A DNA stretch of 64,000 nucleotides, from the NCBI RefSeq assembly GCF_003700275.1, contig NZ_RBRE01000004.1:1-64000 (forward strand), written 5' to 3'. The notes below the pieces were generated by a model. That model made no database searches. It was given only the letters and a program-made list of their open reading frames with translations, and was not told the origin of the DNA. Every line of letters begins with the position of its first letter. Position 1 is the first letter of the stretch. The position numbers were made by a program, and so were the translations under genes. Positions 15,039 through 22,920 of this stretch are shown piece after piece. This DNA comes from Pseudomonas cichorii. GTDB taxonomy: Bacteria > Pseudomonadota > Gammaproteobacteria > Pseudomonadales > Pseudomonadaceae.

Positions 15039-17338
15039 TGGGTACCTTTTCAGGAGTTCCTGCCATCGCTACCTTGCGCACACCCTTGCTTTGTCTGGCC
15101 ACCGCCGTTGCTCTTGGCGGCTGCGCGTCTGCGCCCGACACTCTTGATCCCGACAACGGCATGCTGCAGGAAGCGCTGCAAGGCACGGGTTCCCAACGTC
15201 CACCGGTAGATCCGCGCAGTGAGCAGGTTCCTGTCGATACCCAGCCACAAACCTCGGCGATTTCCCCGCAACGACAGATCATCAAGGGCAATCAGCGTTT
15301 CATCCGCCAGCCTGCGGCGCCTGAGGCCAATCCTCAGGCCGAGACCGGCGATATCGTGTTCAACTTCACCAACCAGCCGATCCAGGCGGTGATCAACAGC
15401 ATCATGGGTGACCTGCTGCATGAGAACTACAGCATTGCCCAGGGCGTGAAGGGCGATGTGAGTTTCTCCACTTCCAAACCGGTGAACAAGCAACAGGCCC
15501 TGTCGATTCTGGAAACCCTGCTGTCCTGGACCGACAACGCGATGATCCGCCAGGGGGATCGCTATGTGATTCTGCCATCCAGCCAGGCGGTGGCCGGCAA
15601 GCTGGTGCCGGAAATGCCGGTGGCGCAACCTTCGGCGGGCATGTCGGCGCGGCTCTTTCCGCTGCGCTATATCTCGGCCACGGAAATGCAGAAGCTGCTC
15701 AAGCCCTTCGCCCGGGAAAACGCTTTCCTGCTGGTCGACCCGGCGCGCAATGTACTGAGCATGGCCGGTACCCCCGATGAACTGGCCAACTATCAGGACA
15801 CCATCGACACCTTCGATGTCGACTGGCTCAAGGGCATGTCGGTGGGTGTTTTCGGCCTGCAACGCGCTTCGGTCAGCGAACTGATGCCCGAGCTGCAACG
15901 GATCTTCGGTCCCAAGAGCGGCATGCCGCTGGCGGGCATGGTGCGCTTTTTGCCCATCGAAAGGACCAACTCGGTGGTGGCAATCTCATCCCAGCCCGAG
16001 TACCTCAGCGAAGTCGGGCAATGGATTCACACCATCGACGAAGGCGGCGGCAACGAGCCGCAGATGTACGTCTATGACGTGCGCAACATGAAAGCCACGG
16101 ACCTGGCCAAATACCTGCGCCAGATCTACGGCACTGCGGCAATCAAGGATGACTCGCCGGCCAAGGTCGCGCCGGGACTGCGCACCACCACACTGTCCTC
16201 GCTCAACTCCAGTGGTGGCATGGGCTCGGGCATGAACGGCATGAACGGCAGCTCTGGCGGCATGGGAAACAGTGGCGGTTTCGGCAATAGCCGTGGCCTG
16301 AACAACAACATGAATAACCAGAATAGCGACGACAGCGAAGCCCAGGACGAGGATCAAGGCAGCGGTTCTACTGACAGTGCCCAAGGCGCGAATGCCAGCA
16401 AGAGCCTGGATGCCAGCACCCGGATCACTGCGCAGAAGAGCAGCAACCAGTTGCTGGTCCGCACGCGCCCGGCGCAATGGAAGGAAATCGAATCGGCAAT
16501 CAAGCGCCTCGACAATCCGCCGCTGCAAGTGCAGATCGAAACCCGCATTCTGGAAGTCAAACTGACCGGCGATCTGGACATGGGTGTGCAGTGGTATCTG
16601 GGCCGCCTGGCTGGCAACTCCGCCAGCACCACGGTTGCCAATACCACCGGCAGCCAGGGTGCACTGGGTGCCGGTGGGGCAGGGCTGGGCGCGACGGACT
16701 CGTTGTTCTACTCGTTTGTCAGCAGCAACCTGCAGATCGCGTTGCGTGCCCTGGAAACCAATGGCCGCACGCAAGTGCTGTCGGCACCGTCGCTGGTGGT
16801 CATGAACAACCAGCAGGCGCAGATTCAGGTGGGCGACAACATCCCGATCAGCCAGACCACGGTCAATACCAACACGTCCGACACGACGCTGAGCAGTGTC
16901 GAATACGTGCAGACCGGTGTGATTCTGGACGTCGTGCCGCGTATCAATCCGGGTGGCCTGGTGTACATGGATATCCAGCAACAGGTCAGCGATGCCGACA
17001 CTTCGGGCATTACCGATGACAATGGCAACCCGCGGATCTCCACCCGCTCCGTGGCGACCCAGGTGGCGGCGCAGAGCGGCCAGACGGTATTGTTGGGCGG
17101 CCTGATCAAGCAGGACAACGCCGAGACGGTCAGTTCGGTACCCTATCTGGGCCGCGTTCCCGGTCTGCGCTGGTTGTTTGGCGCGACCAGCAGATCCAAG
17201 GATCGCACCGAACTGATCGTCCTGATTACCCCTCGGGTCATTACCAGCAGCAGCCAGGCACGCCAGGTTACCGATGACTACCGCCAGCAGATGCAATTGC
17301 TCAAGCCGCAAGTCTCGAAAACCAGCATGCAGAATTAA
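15035..17338 (+). CDS. gspD: Type II secretion outer-membrane secretin GspD
   Basis: Forms the outer-membrane channel. It is a predicted lipoprotein (lipobox ALGGCAS near residue 30), so it may reach the outer membrane without a separate pilotin. Repeated periplasmic N domains cover about 110-480, and the secretin domain lies at about 490-740 (VLSAPSLVVMNNQQAQIQVG, VPYLGRVPGLRWLFG, TELIVLITPRVI). A low-complexity Gly/Asn/Ser/Met stretch occupies about 385-455. 767 residues. A GTG at 15035 overlaps the gspN stop; ATG at 15038 is equally possible. Last gene of the operon. Confidence 0.92.
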   Translation: MMGTFSGVPAIATLRTPLLCLATAVALGGCASAPDTLDPDNGMLQEALQGTGSQRPPVDPRSEQVPVDTQPQTSAISPQRQIIKGNQRFIRQPAAPEANPQAETGDIVFNFTNQPIQAVINSIMGDLLHENYSIAQGVKGDVSFSTSKPVNKQQALSILETLLSWTDNAMIRQGDRYVILPSSQAVAGKLVPEMPVAQPSAGMSARLFPLRYISATEMQKLLKPFARENAFLLVDPARNVLSMAGTPDELANYQDTIDTFDVDWLKGMSVGVFGLQRASVSELMPELQRIFGPKSGMPLAGMVRFLPIERTNSVVAISSQPEYLSEVGQWIHTIDEGGGNEPQMYVYDVRNMKATDLAKYLRQIYGTAAIKDDSPAKVAPGLRTTTLSSLNSSGGMGSGMNGMNGSSGGMGNSGGFGNSRGLNNNMNNQNSDDSEAQDEDQGSGSTDSAQGANASKSLDASTRITAQKSSNQLLVRTRPAQWKEIESAIKRLDNPPLQVQIETRILEVKLTGDLDMGVQWYLGRLAGNSASTTVANTTGSQGALGAGGAGLGATDSLFYSFVSSNLQIALRALETNGRTQVLSAPSLVVMNNQQAQIQVGDNIPISQTTVNTNTSDTTLSSVEYVQTGVILDVVPRINPGGLVYMDIQQQVSDADTSGITDDNGNPRISTRSVATQVAAQSGQTVLLGGLIKQDNAETVSSVPYLGRVPGLRWLFGATSRSKDRTELIVLITPRVITSSSQARQVTDDYRQQMQLLKPQVSKTSMQN

Positions 17339-17413
17339 GCGGTCAGGACTGGACCTGACATCCACTCATGGCGTTGCCTGTTTCCGGTGGCGCCTAACAG
17401 AGGTCATGGACAT

Positions 17414-18133
17414 ATGTTGAAATTTTTCGCCGCGTTATTGTTGGCCTTTTCCGGGCTGGTCCAGGCGCAGGACGGCCTGCAGACCGATCTGTCCCTCAAG
17501 TACCTGGCCCAGGCCAGCAGCGAAACCCCAGACAAGCCGCTGATCATTTTCATTCACGGCTATGGCAGCAACGAGGCTGACCTGTTCGATCTCAAGGATC
17601 ACTTGCCGCGTGGTTACAACTACCTGTCGGTGCAGGCGCCTACCGAACTCAGGCCGGGCAGCTACAAGTGGTTTACCCGCAAGCCCGATGCCGTGGTCTA
17701 CGATGGCGTGACCGAAGACCTGAAAAGCAGTGGCCAGTTGCTGACGAAGTTCATTAGCCAGGCGACCAAAAAATACCGCACCCAGCCTGGAAAAGTGTTC
17801 CTGGTCGGCTTCAGCCAGGGCGCGATGATGAGCTACGAAGTTGCTCTGCGCGATCCCGAACTGGTTGGCGGCTTTGCGGCGCTTAGCGGGCGGCTTCTGC
17901 CGGTGCTGGCATCGAGCCTCAAGCCGCAGGAACGCTTGAAAACCCTCAAGGTCTTTATCGGCCATGGCACCGAAGATCATCCGGTGATCTACGCCAGCGC
18001 GCCTGAGGCCGAAACCATCCTCAAGTCGCTGGGCATCAACCCGCAGTTCCATACCTATCAAGGCCTGGGGCATAGCATCAATGGTCAGGAGCTTGCCGAC
18101 TTGAAACAGTGGCTGGAACAGGCGCTTGATTGA
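17414..18133 (+). CDS. Exported alpha/beta hydrolase, phospholipase/carboxylesterase family
   Basis: A 239-residue serine hydrolase with a Sec signal (LKFFAALLLAFSGLVQA). It has the oxyanion-side motif FIHGYGSNEADL, the nucleophile elbow GFSQGAMMSY (Ser), an Asp in FIGHGTEDHPV and a catalytic His in YQGLGHSING, all as in the PF02230 family. The ATG at 17414 has AGAGGT 9 bases upstream; an in-frame GTG at 17387 is rejected because the signal would be displaced. It follows gspD by 75 bases on the same strand, so it is a natural candidate substrate of this secretion system, which is inference. Confidence 0.85.
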   Translation: MLKFFAALLLAFSGLVQAQDGLQTDLSLKYLAQASSETPDKPLIIFIHGYGSNEADLFDLKDHLPRGYNYLSVQAPTELRPGSYKWFTRKPDAVVYDGVTEDLKSSGQLLTKFISQATKKYRTQPGKVFLVGFSQGAMMSYEVALRDPELVGGFAALSGRLLPVLASSLKPQERLKTLKVFIGHGTEDHPVIYASAPEAETILKSLGINPQFHTYQGLGHSINGQELADLKQWLEQALD

Positions 18134-18147
18134 AATCGCACAGCCTG

Positions 18148-19335
18148 CTACTGCCGCGAATCCTTGAGAAATACCAGCAGCGCAAGCAGCGGCAGGGCAG
18201 TGCCCACGGCAATGATCCAAACCCAGCCGCCATGGTCGAACAGCACGCTGGCCACCGACGAACCAATGGCCCCGCCGATAAAGATGCTGGTCATGTACAG
18301 CGCATTGAGCCGGCTCCGACTGGCAGCATCCAGTGCATAAACGGCGCGCTGGCCCACCACCAGATTCATCTGCACGCAGAAATCCAGCACAACTCCCGTC
18401 ACTGCAAGCCCGATAAGGTTGAACGAGCCCGGCAGCAGAGCTGGCAGAAAACACAGTGCCCCGAACAGCAGGGCACCTCGCGTGGCGACACGACTGTGGC
18501 CTGCATCGGCAAGACGCCCACTCAAGGGCGCCGCAATTGCACCAATCGCACCGATCAGTGCAAACAGGGCGATCTGGCTTTGCGACAAACCATGGTTACG
18601 CGCCAGTTCCAGCGGCACGGCGGTCCAGAACAGGCTGAAGGCGGCGAACATACAGGCCTGATACAACGCCCGCTGCCTGAGCACCGGCTGCTGGCGCAAC
18701 AGCACCCACAACGAAGACAGCAACTGGCCATACGAAGCCCGATGGTCCGGCACACGTTTGGGAATGGTGGTTGCCAGCACAATACTGATCCCCGCCATCA
18801 ACACCGCTGCCGAACCAAACATCGCACGCCAGCCAAAGTGATCGGCCACCACACTCGAAATCGGTCGGGCCAGGAGAATTCCCAACAGCAGCCCGCCCAT
18901 GATCGAGCCGACTACCCGACCGCGTGATTCCTCGGGTGCCAGATGCGCCGCCAATGGAATCAGCATCTGTACCGAAACCGAACTGAACCCCACCAGCAAA
19001 GACACCACCAGAAACAGATTGGGCTGCTCGGCCAGCGCCGCACCCAAGAGACTGAGAATGGCGACCCCGGTGGTCAGCAGCATCAGCCGCCGGTTTTCCA
19101 GCAGATCACCCAGCGGCACCAGAAAGAACAATCCCAGCGCATAACCGACCTGCGTCAACGACACGATCAGACTGGCCATGGTGCTCGACAAGCCAATGTC
19201 CGGCGCGATCAGTTCAATGATCGGCTGGGCGTAATAGATGTTGGCGACGATAGCCCCGCAGCAGAACGCAAACAGCATCACCAGACCCCGGGTCATGGTG
19301 ATCGCGCCGTGCCGGGCGTGGGTCGAGGTATTCAT
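18148..19335 (-). CDS. MFS transporter, YnfM/YgaY-like drug exporter family
   Basis: Twelve-segment inner-membrane proton antiporter of 395 residues. Typical MFS features are visible: the loop 2-3 motif LGDLLENRRLML, AHLAPEESRGRVVGSIMGG in the centre of the first half, and a matching second half (LSGRLADAGHSRVATRGALL). The family is usually annotated as exporters of drugs, arabinose-like sugars or amino acids; the substrate here is unknown. It runs convergent to the esterase with only 14 bases between stops. Confidence 0.8.
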   Translation of the reverse strand: MNTSTHARHGAITMTRGLVMLFAFCCGAIVANIYYAQPIIELIAPDIGLSSTMASLIVSLTQVGYALGLFFLVPLGDLLENRRLMLLTTGVAILSLLGAALAEQPNLFLVVSLLVGFSSVSVQMLIPLAAHLAPEESRGRVVGSIMGGLLLGILLARPISSVVADHFGWRAMFGSAAVLMAGISIVLATTIPKRVPDHRASYGQLLSSLWVLLRQQPVLRQRALYQACMFAAFSLFWTAVPLELARNHGLSQSQIALFALIGAIGAIAAPLSGRLADAGHSRVATRGALLFGALCFLPALLPGSFNLIGLAVTGVVLDFCVQMNLVVGQRAVYALDAASRSRLNALYMTSIFIGGAIGSSVASVLFDHGGWVWIIAVGTALPLLALLVFLKDSRQ

Positions 19336-19922
19336 GGATTTTCTCGCTTGAACAATGGACCGGACAGCCGCTGGAAACGCGTCTGGCAGAGAGGTCGGGA
19401 CTTGATGCCGAGCAGGCTAACGGCTTTGCCGGAGATTAGGTAGGCATGGCGGATTGATACAAGATATTTCTGAAAGCGATAGTTGAGGAGAATCGCTTCG
19501 GTACGAGGCTGAGTGAAGAAAAAGCCTTGCACTTGGGGAGCTATTTTTTTGAAAACGCTGCGCTTAAGCGGTTGTTTAAATCTATTTGATGGTTTTTGCC
19601 GGGCTTCATGAAAAAGCAGCCTGCTCGTACGTCTTCCTTCGGATGTGTCGATTTTGTATCGGTTCCCGTACAGGTTCTGTTTGGAAAGTCAAGCGCCTGT
19701 TTAAGCATGGAGCAATCATGCATATGTGGCTTTTGAAAATACTTTCTCCACGAAATGGATTTGCATGGGGTAGGTCGGCGTGATTTTTTACTGCTCGAAA
19801 GCCAGGCTGCAGGACACCTGCATCAACCGAATGCTGGCAATTTGACCACCGGTCCTTGACGACCATTTGTAACGAGACAATACTGTGCCCGAATTCATAT
19901 ATATGACTGGGCAATTACAACA
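19336..19922. other. Intergenic region with no supported gene
   Basis: A 587-base gap between the divergent MFS exporter and GntR-type regulator genes. Open frames here are short, lack ribosome sites and look non-coding, and the region is richer in A+T than its neighbours. Near the regulator start there are nested short inverted repeats (TTGTAA 19867-19872 with TTACAA 19915-19920; TGCCC with GGGCA inside), which may include an operator. Confidence 0.5.
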
Positions 19923-20654
19923 ATGAACAAGCTTTCAAGTGATGAGCGCCTGCCGCTTTATCAGCGATTGCGAGACTGTCTGGCTGAGCAGATCGCCAAC
20001 AACCGCTGGCGTCCGGGGGAGGCGATTCCTACCGAGGCGGCGCTTTCTGCCGAGTATTGCCTCTCTACCGGCACGGTGCGCAAAGCCATCGATATGCTGG
20101 TCAATGACAACATTCTTGAGCGCCAGCAGGGACGTGGCACGTTCATTCGGCGTGCGCAGTTCCAGTCTTCGCTGTTCCGTTTCTTCCGCTTCCAGACCGA
20201 GTCCGGTGTTCGTCAGGTTCCGCAAAGCCGGATTCTGTCGGTCGAGCCGGTGACTGCACCTTCGGCGGTCAGCCATGCGCTGGGGCTTGTTCCTGATGCG
20301 CCGGTGATCCGCATGATCCGTCTGCGCTTGCTGGATGCCCAGCCGGTGCTGACCGAAGAGATCTGGTTGCCTCGGGTCCAGTTCCAGGCGCTGCTGGAGG
20401 TCGACCTGGATGCCCAGGGGCCTTTGCTTTACCCGATCTATGAAGACCTGTGCGGTCAGGTTGTCGCTTATGCCGAAGAAACCCTGACCGCCGAGTCGGT
20501 CAGCGACATCTATGCCCGCATGCTGCAGGTTCCGGTCGGCAGCCCGGTCGTGGTCATTGAGCGTCTGGCGCGCAATTACGCCGGCGAGCCTCTGGAATGG
20601 CGCCGTTCGCGCGGGCATGCCAGCCACTTTCGGTACAGCGTAGAAATTCGATAA
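19923..20654 (+). CDS. GntR family regulator, HutC subfamily
   Basis: DNA-binding regulator of 243 residues. The N-terminal winged helix has the GntR pattern LYQRLRDCLAEQIANNRWRPGEAIPTEAAL, then LSTGTVRKAIDML and QGRGTFI. The C-terminal UTRA ligand domain runs from about 95 to 240 (VIRMIRLRLLDAQPVLTEEIWLP). It lies 47 bases upstream of an importer and a hydrolase on the same strand and probably controls them in response to their substrate or an intermediate. Confidence 0.88.
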   Translation: MNKLSSDERLPLYQRLRDCLAEQIANNRWRPGEAIPTEAALSAEYCLSTGTVRKAIDMLVNDNILERQQGRGTFIRRAQFQSSLFRFFRFQTESGVRQVPQSRILSVEPVTAPSAVSHALGLVPDAPVIRMIRLRLLDAQPVLTEEIWLPRVQFQALLEVDLDAQGPLLYPIYEDLCGQVVAYAEETLTAESVSDIYARMLQVPVGSPVVVIERLARNYAGEPLEWRRSRGHASHFRYSVEIR

Positions 20655-20701
20655 GCCCTGATTCAAAACACTTACCTGCACGCTTCATAAGGATATAACG
20701 C

Positions 20702-22003
20702 ATGTTCAGTTGGTATCGCGAAGTCACACCAAAGGAGCGCAAGACGTTCTGGGCCTGCTTCGGTGGGTGGTCGCTGGATGCACTGGAAGTACAGATGTTC
20801 GGGTTGGCCATCCCAGCCTTGATCGCCGTTTTTGCCTTGAGCAAGGCCGATGCGGGCATGATCAGTGCCGTGACCCTGGTGACTTCGGCGCTGGGCGGCT
20901 GGGTGGGAGGCACCTTGTCGGACCGTTATGGCCGGGTCCGCACCTTGCAGTTGATGATTCTGTGGTTCTCGTTTTTCACTTTCCTGTCGGCGTTCGTGAC
21001 CGGCTTCAACCAGTTGCTGATCGTCAAGGCCATGCAAGGCTTCGGCATCGGTGGTGAGTGGGCGGCGGGTGCGGTGCTGATGGCCGAAACCATCCAGTCC
21101 AAATACCGCGGCAAAGTGATGGGCACCGTACAGAGCGCCTGGGCCGTGGGCTGGGGCCTGGCCGTATTGCTGTTTACCCTGATTTACTCGTTTGTGCCGC
21201 AGGACATTGCCTGGCGGGTGATGTTTGGCATCGGTCTGCTGCCTGCCTTGTTGATCATCTGGGTGCGCCGCAACGTCGAGGAACCGGACAGCTACCAGCG
21301 CATGCACAAGGAAAAGGCCCAGTCGGGTAACTTCTTCAAATCCATGGCCGGTATTTTCCGCCCTGAACTGCTGCGCGTGACCCTGCTGGGCGGCCTGCTG
21401 GGCCTCGGTGCCCATGGCGGTTACCACGCTGTGATGACCTGGCTGCCGACTTTCCTCAAGACCGAGCGCAATCTTTCGGTGCTGAGTTCCGGTGGTTACC
21501 TGGCAGTGATCATTTTCGCCTTCTGGTGTGGCTGTATCACCAGCGGCATGCTCATCGACAAGATCGGCCGGCGCAAGAACATCGTGCTGTTCGCCCTGTG
21601 CTGTGTAGTTACCGTGCAGTGCTATCTGATGCTGCCACTGAGCAACACCCAGATGCTGTTCCTCGGTTTCCCGCTGGGCTTCTTCGCGGCAGGCATTCCG
21701 GCCAGCCTCGGTTCTTTTTTCAATGAACTGTACCCGGCGGATGTGCGCGGAGCAGGGGTCGGGTTCTGCTACAACTTCGGCCGTGTGTTGTCGGCGGTTT
21801 TCCCGTTCCTGGTCGGTCACATGAGCGAGCACATGTCTCTGGGCATGGCGATCGGTATCGATGCCGGGATTGCCTACGGTGTGGCGATGGTTGCTGCACT
21901 TTGCCTGCCGGAAACCCGTGGCCGCAACCTGCAGGGCGCGTCGGCCACGGCAGATGATGGCGACAAGGGGGCCTCCGACAAGGGTGCGCCACAGCAGGCC
22001 TGA
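20702..22003 (+). CDS. MFS transporter, sialate/aromatic acid symporter-like
   Basis: Twelve-segment proton-linked importer, 433 residues. The N-terminus FWACFGGWSLDALEVQMFGL and loop GGTLSDRYGRVRTLQLMIL, with GFGIGGEWAAGAVLMAET, match the NanT/ShiA-like branch of the MFS that takes up organic or sugar acids. The ATG at 20702 follows an AAGGATATAACG leader. It sits between the GntR regulator and an amidohydrolase gene 55 bases downstream, suggesting it imports that enzyme's substrate. Confidence 0.85.
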   Translation: MFSWYREVTPKERKTFWACFGGWSLDALEVQMFGLAIPALIAVFALSKADAGMISAVTLVTSALGGWVGGTLSDRYGRVRTLQLMILWFSFFTFLSAFVTGFNQLLIVKAMQGFGIGGEWAAGAVLMAETIQSKYRGKVMGTVQSAWAVGWGLAVLLFTLIYSFVPQDIAWRVMFGIGLLPALLIIWVRRNVEEPDSYQRMHKEKAQSGNFFKSMAGIFRPELLRVTLLGGLLGLGAHGGYHAVMTWLPTFLKTERNLSVLSSGGYLAVIIFAFWCGCITSGMLIDKIGRRKNIVLFALCCVVTVQCYLMLPLSNTQMLFLGFPLGFFAAGIPASLGSFFNELYPADVRGAGVGFCYNFGRVLSAVFPFLVGHMSEHMSLGMAIGIDAGIAYGVAMVAALCLPETRGRNLQGASATADDGDKGASDKGAPQQA

Positions 22004-22058
22004 CCAGCCGATTACCCGCGCGGTGCCACTGCACCGCGCTCACTTCATAGATGATTCC

Positions 22059-22904
22059 ATGACTGACCCCTGTACTTCGCCGATTCTCGGTATCGATGCC
22101 CACGCCCATGTCTTCGGCAATGGTTTGAACCTGACTTCAAGTCGACGTTACACCCCCGATTACGAAGCCACCTTGCAAGCCTATCTGGCACATCTGCAGG
22201 AGCATGGCTTGAGTCATGGCGTGCTGGTGCAGCCCAGTTTTCTGGGCACTGACAACCAGTATCTGCTTGATGCCCTGTCCCATGCGCCGGAGCGTCTGCG
22301 CGGGGTTGCGGTGGTGGATAACACCGTCAGCCGCTCGGCGTTGCAGCGCATGGACGAGCAGGGCGTGGTCGGCATCCGGCTGAACCTGATCGGCAAGCCA
22401 TTGCCGGACTTCAACGAGCCCGGCTGGCGGGAGCTGTTCAGGAACGTCTGGGCGCTGGGCTGGCATATTGAGCTGCATCGCCAGGTGGCCGATCTGCCGG
22501 GGTTGATCCGCGATCTGCTGCCGTTTGGCTGCAAGATCGTGGTCGATCATTTTGGACGGCCCGATGCCCGTGTGGGTGTCGACGATCCAGCGTTTCAGGC
22601 CTTGCTGGAACTGGGCCTGAGCGGGCAGATATGGATGAAGGTTTCTGCCATCTACCGCCTGGGCGGCAGCGATGAGCAGAACCTGGATTTCGCCAATGCG
22701 GCATTGCCCCTGCTGATCAAGGCTTTCGGTGCGCGGCGTTTGGTGTGGGGCAGCGACTGGCCGCATACCCAGCACGAGCACCACATCAGCTACGCCACAG
22801 TAGTCGAGCAATTCAGGAACCTCGACTGCCCGGCCCCGATCAAGCAGAGCATGCTGGTCGAGGCTGCACAGGCGCTGTTCGATTTCTCTACGGTCGAGCT
22901 TTGA
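22059..22904 (+). CDS. Amidohydrolase 2 family protein, LigI-like lactonase/decarboxylase
   Basis: TIM-barrel hydrolase of 281 residues. Residues 10-16 carry the metal-site motif DAHAHVF; later come ELHRQVAD, a His in VVDHFGRP and the C-terminal LVWGSDWPHTQHE with the catalytic Asp. The closest recognisable relatives are 2-pyrone-4,6-dicarboxylate hydrolase (LigI) and sugar-lactone hydrolases of the PF04909 family. The frame is open further upstream to 21861, but that part overlaps the transporter gene; the ATG at 22059 gives the family's normal N-terminus. The real substrate is probably a lactone or aromatic-derived acid. Confidence 0.82.
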   Translation: MTDPCTSPILGIDAHAHVFGNGLNLTSSRRYTPDYEATLQAYLAHLQEHGLSHGVLVQPSFLGTDNQYLLDALSHAPERLRGVAVVDNTVSRSALQRMDEQGVVGIRLNLIGKPLPDFNEPGWRELFRNVWALGWHIELHRQVADLPGLIRDLLPFGCKIVVDHFGRPDARVGVDDPAFQALLELGLSGQIWMKVSAIYRLGGSDEQNLDFANAALPLLIKAFGARRLVWGSDWPHTQHEHHISYATVVEQFRNLDCPAPIKQSMLVEAAQALFDFSTVEL

Positions 22905-22920
22905 TTCGACCGTTCACCGA

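Noticed and set aside
17342..17359. Short inverted repeat GTCAGG/CCTGAC after gspD
   Set aside because: Only 6-bp arms and no T-run; too weak to call a terminator.
15986..17365. 459-codon minus-strand open frame opposite gspD
   Set aside because: Antisense shadow of the secretin gene, with no domain and biased composition.
19332..19783. Short open frames in the gap upstream of the GntR-type regulator
   Set aside because: No ribosome sites and no protein-like composition; overlapping frames on both strands.
20672..21832. 386-codon minus-strand open frame opposite the MFS importer
   Set aside because: Gln/His/Arg-rich shadow of a clear membrane-protein gene.
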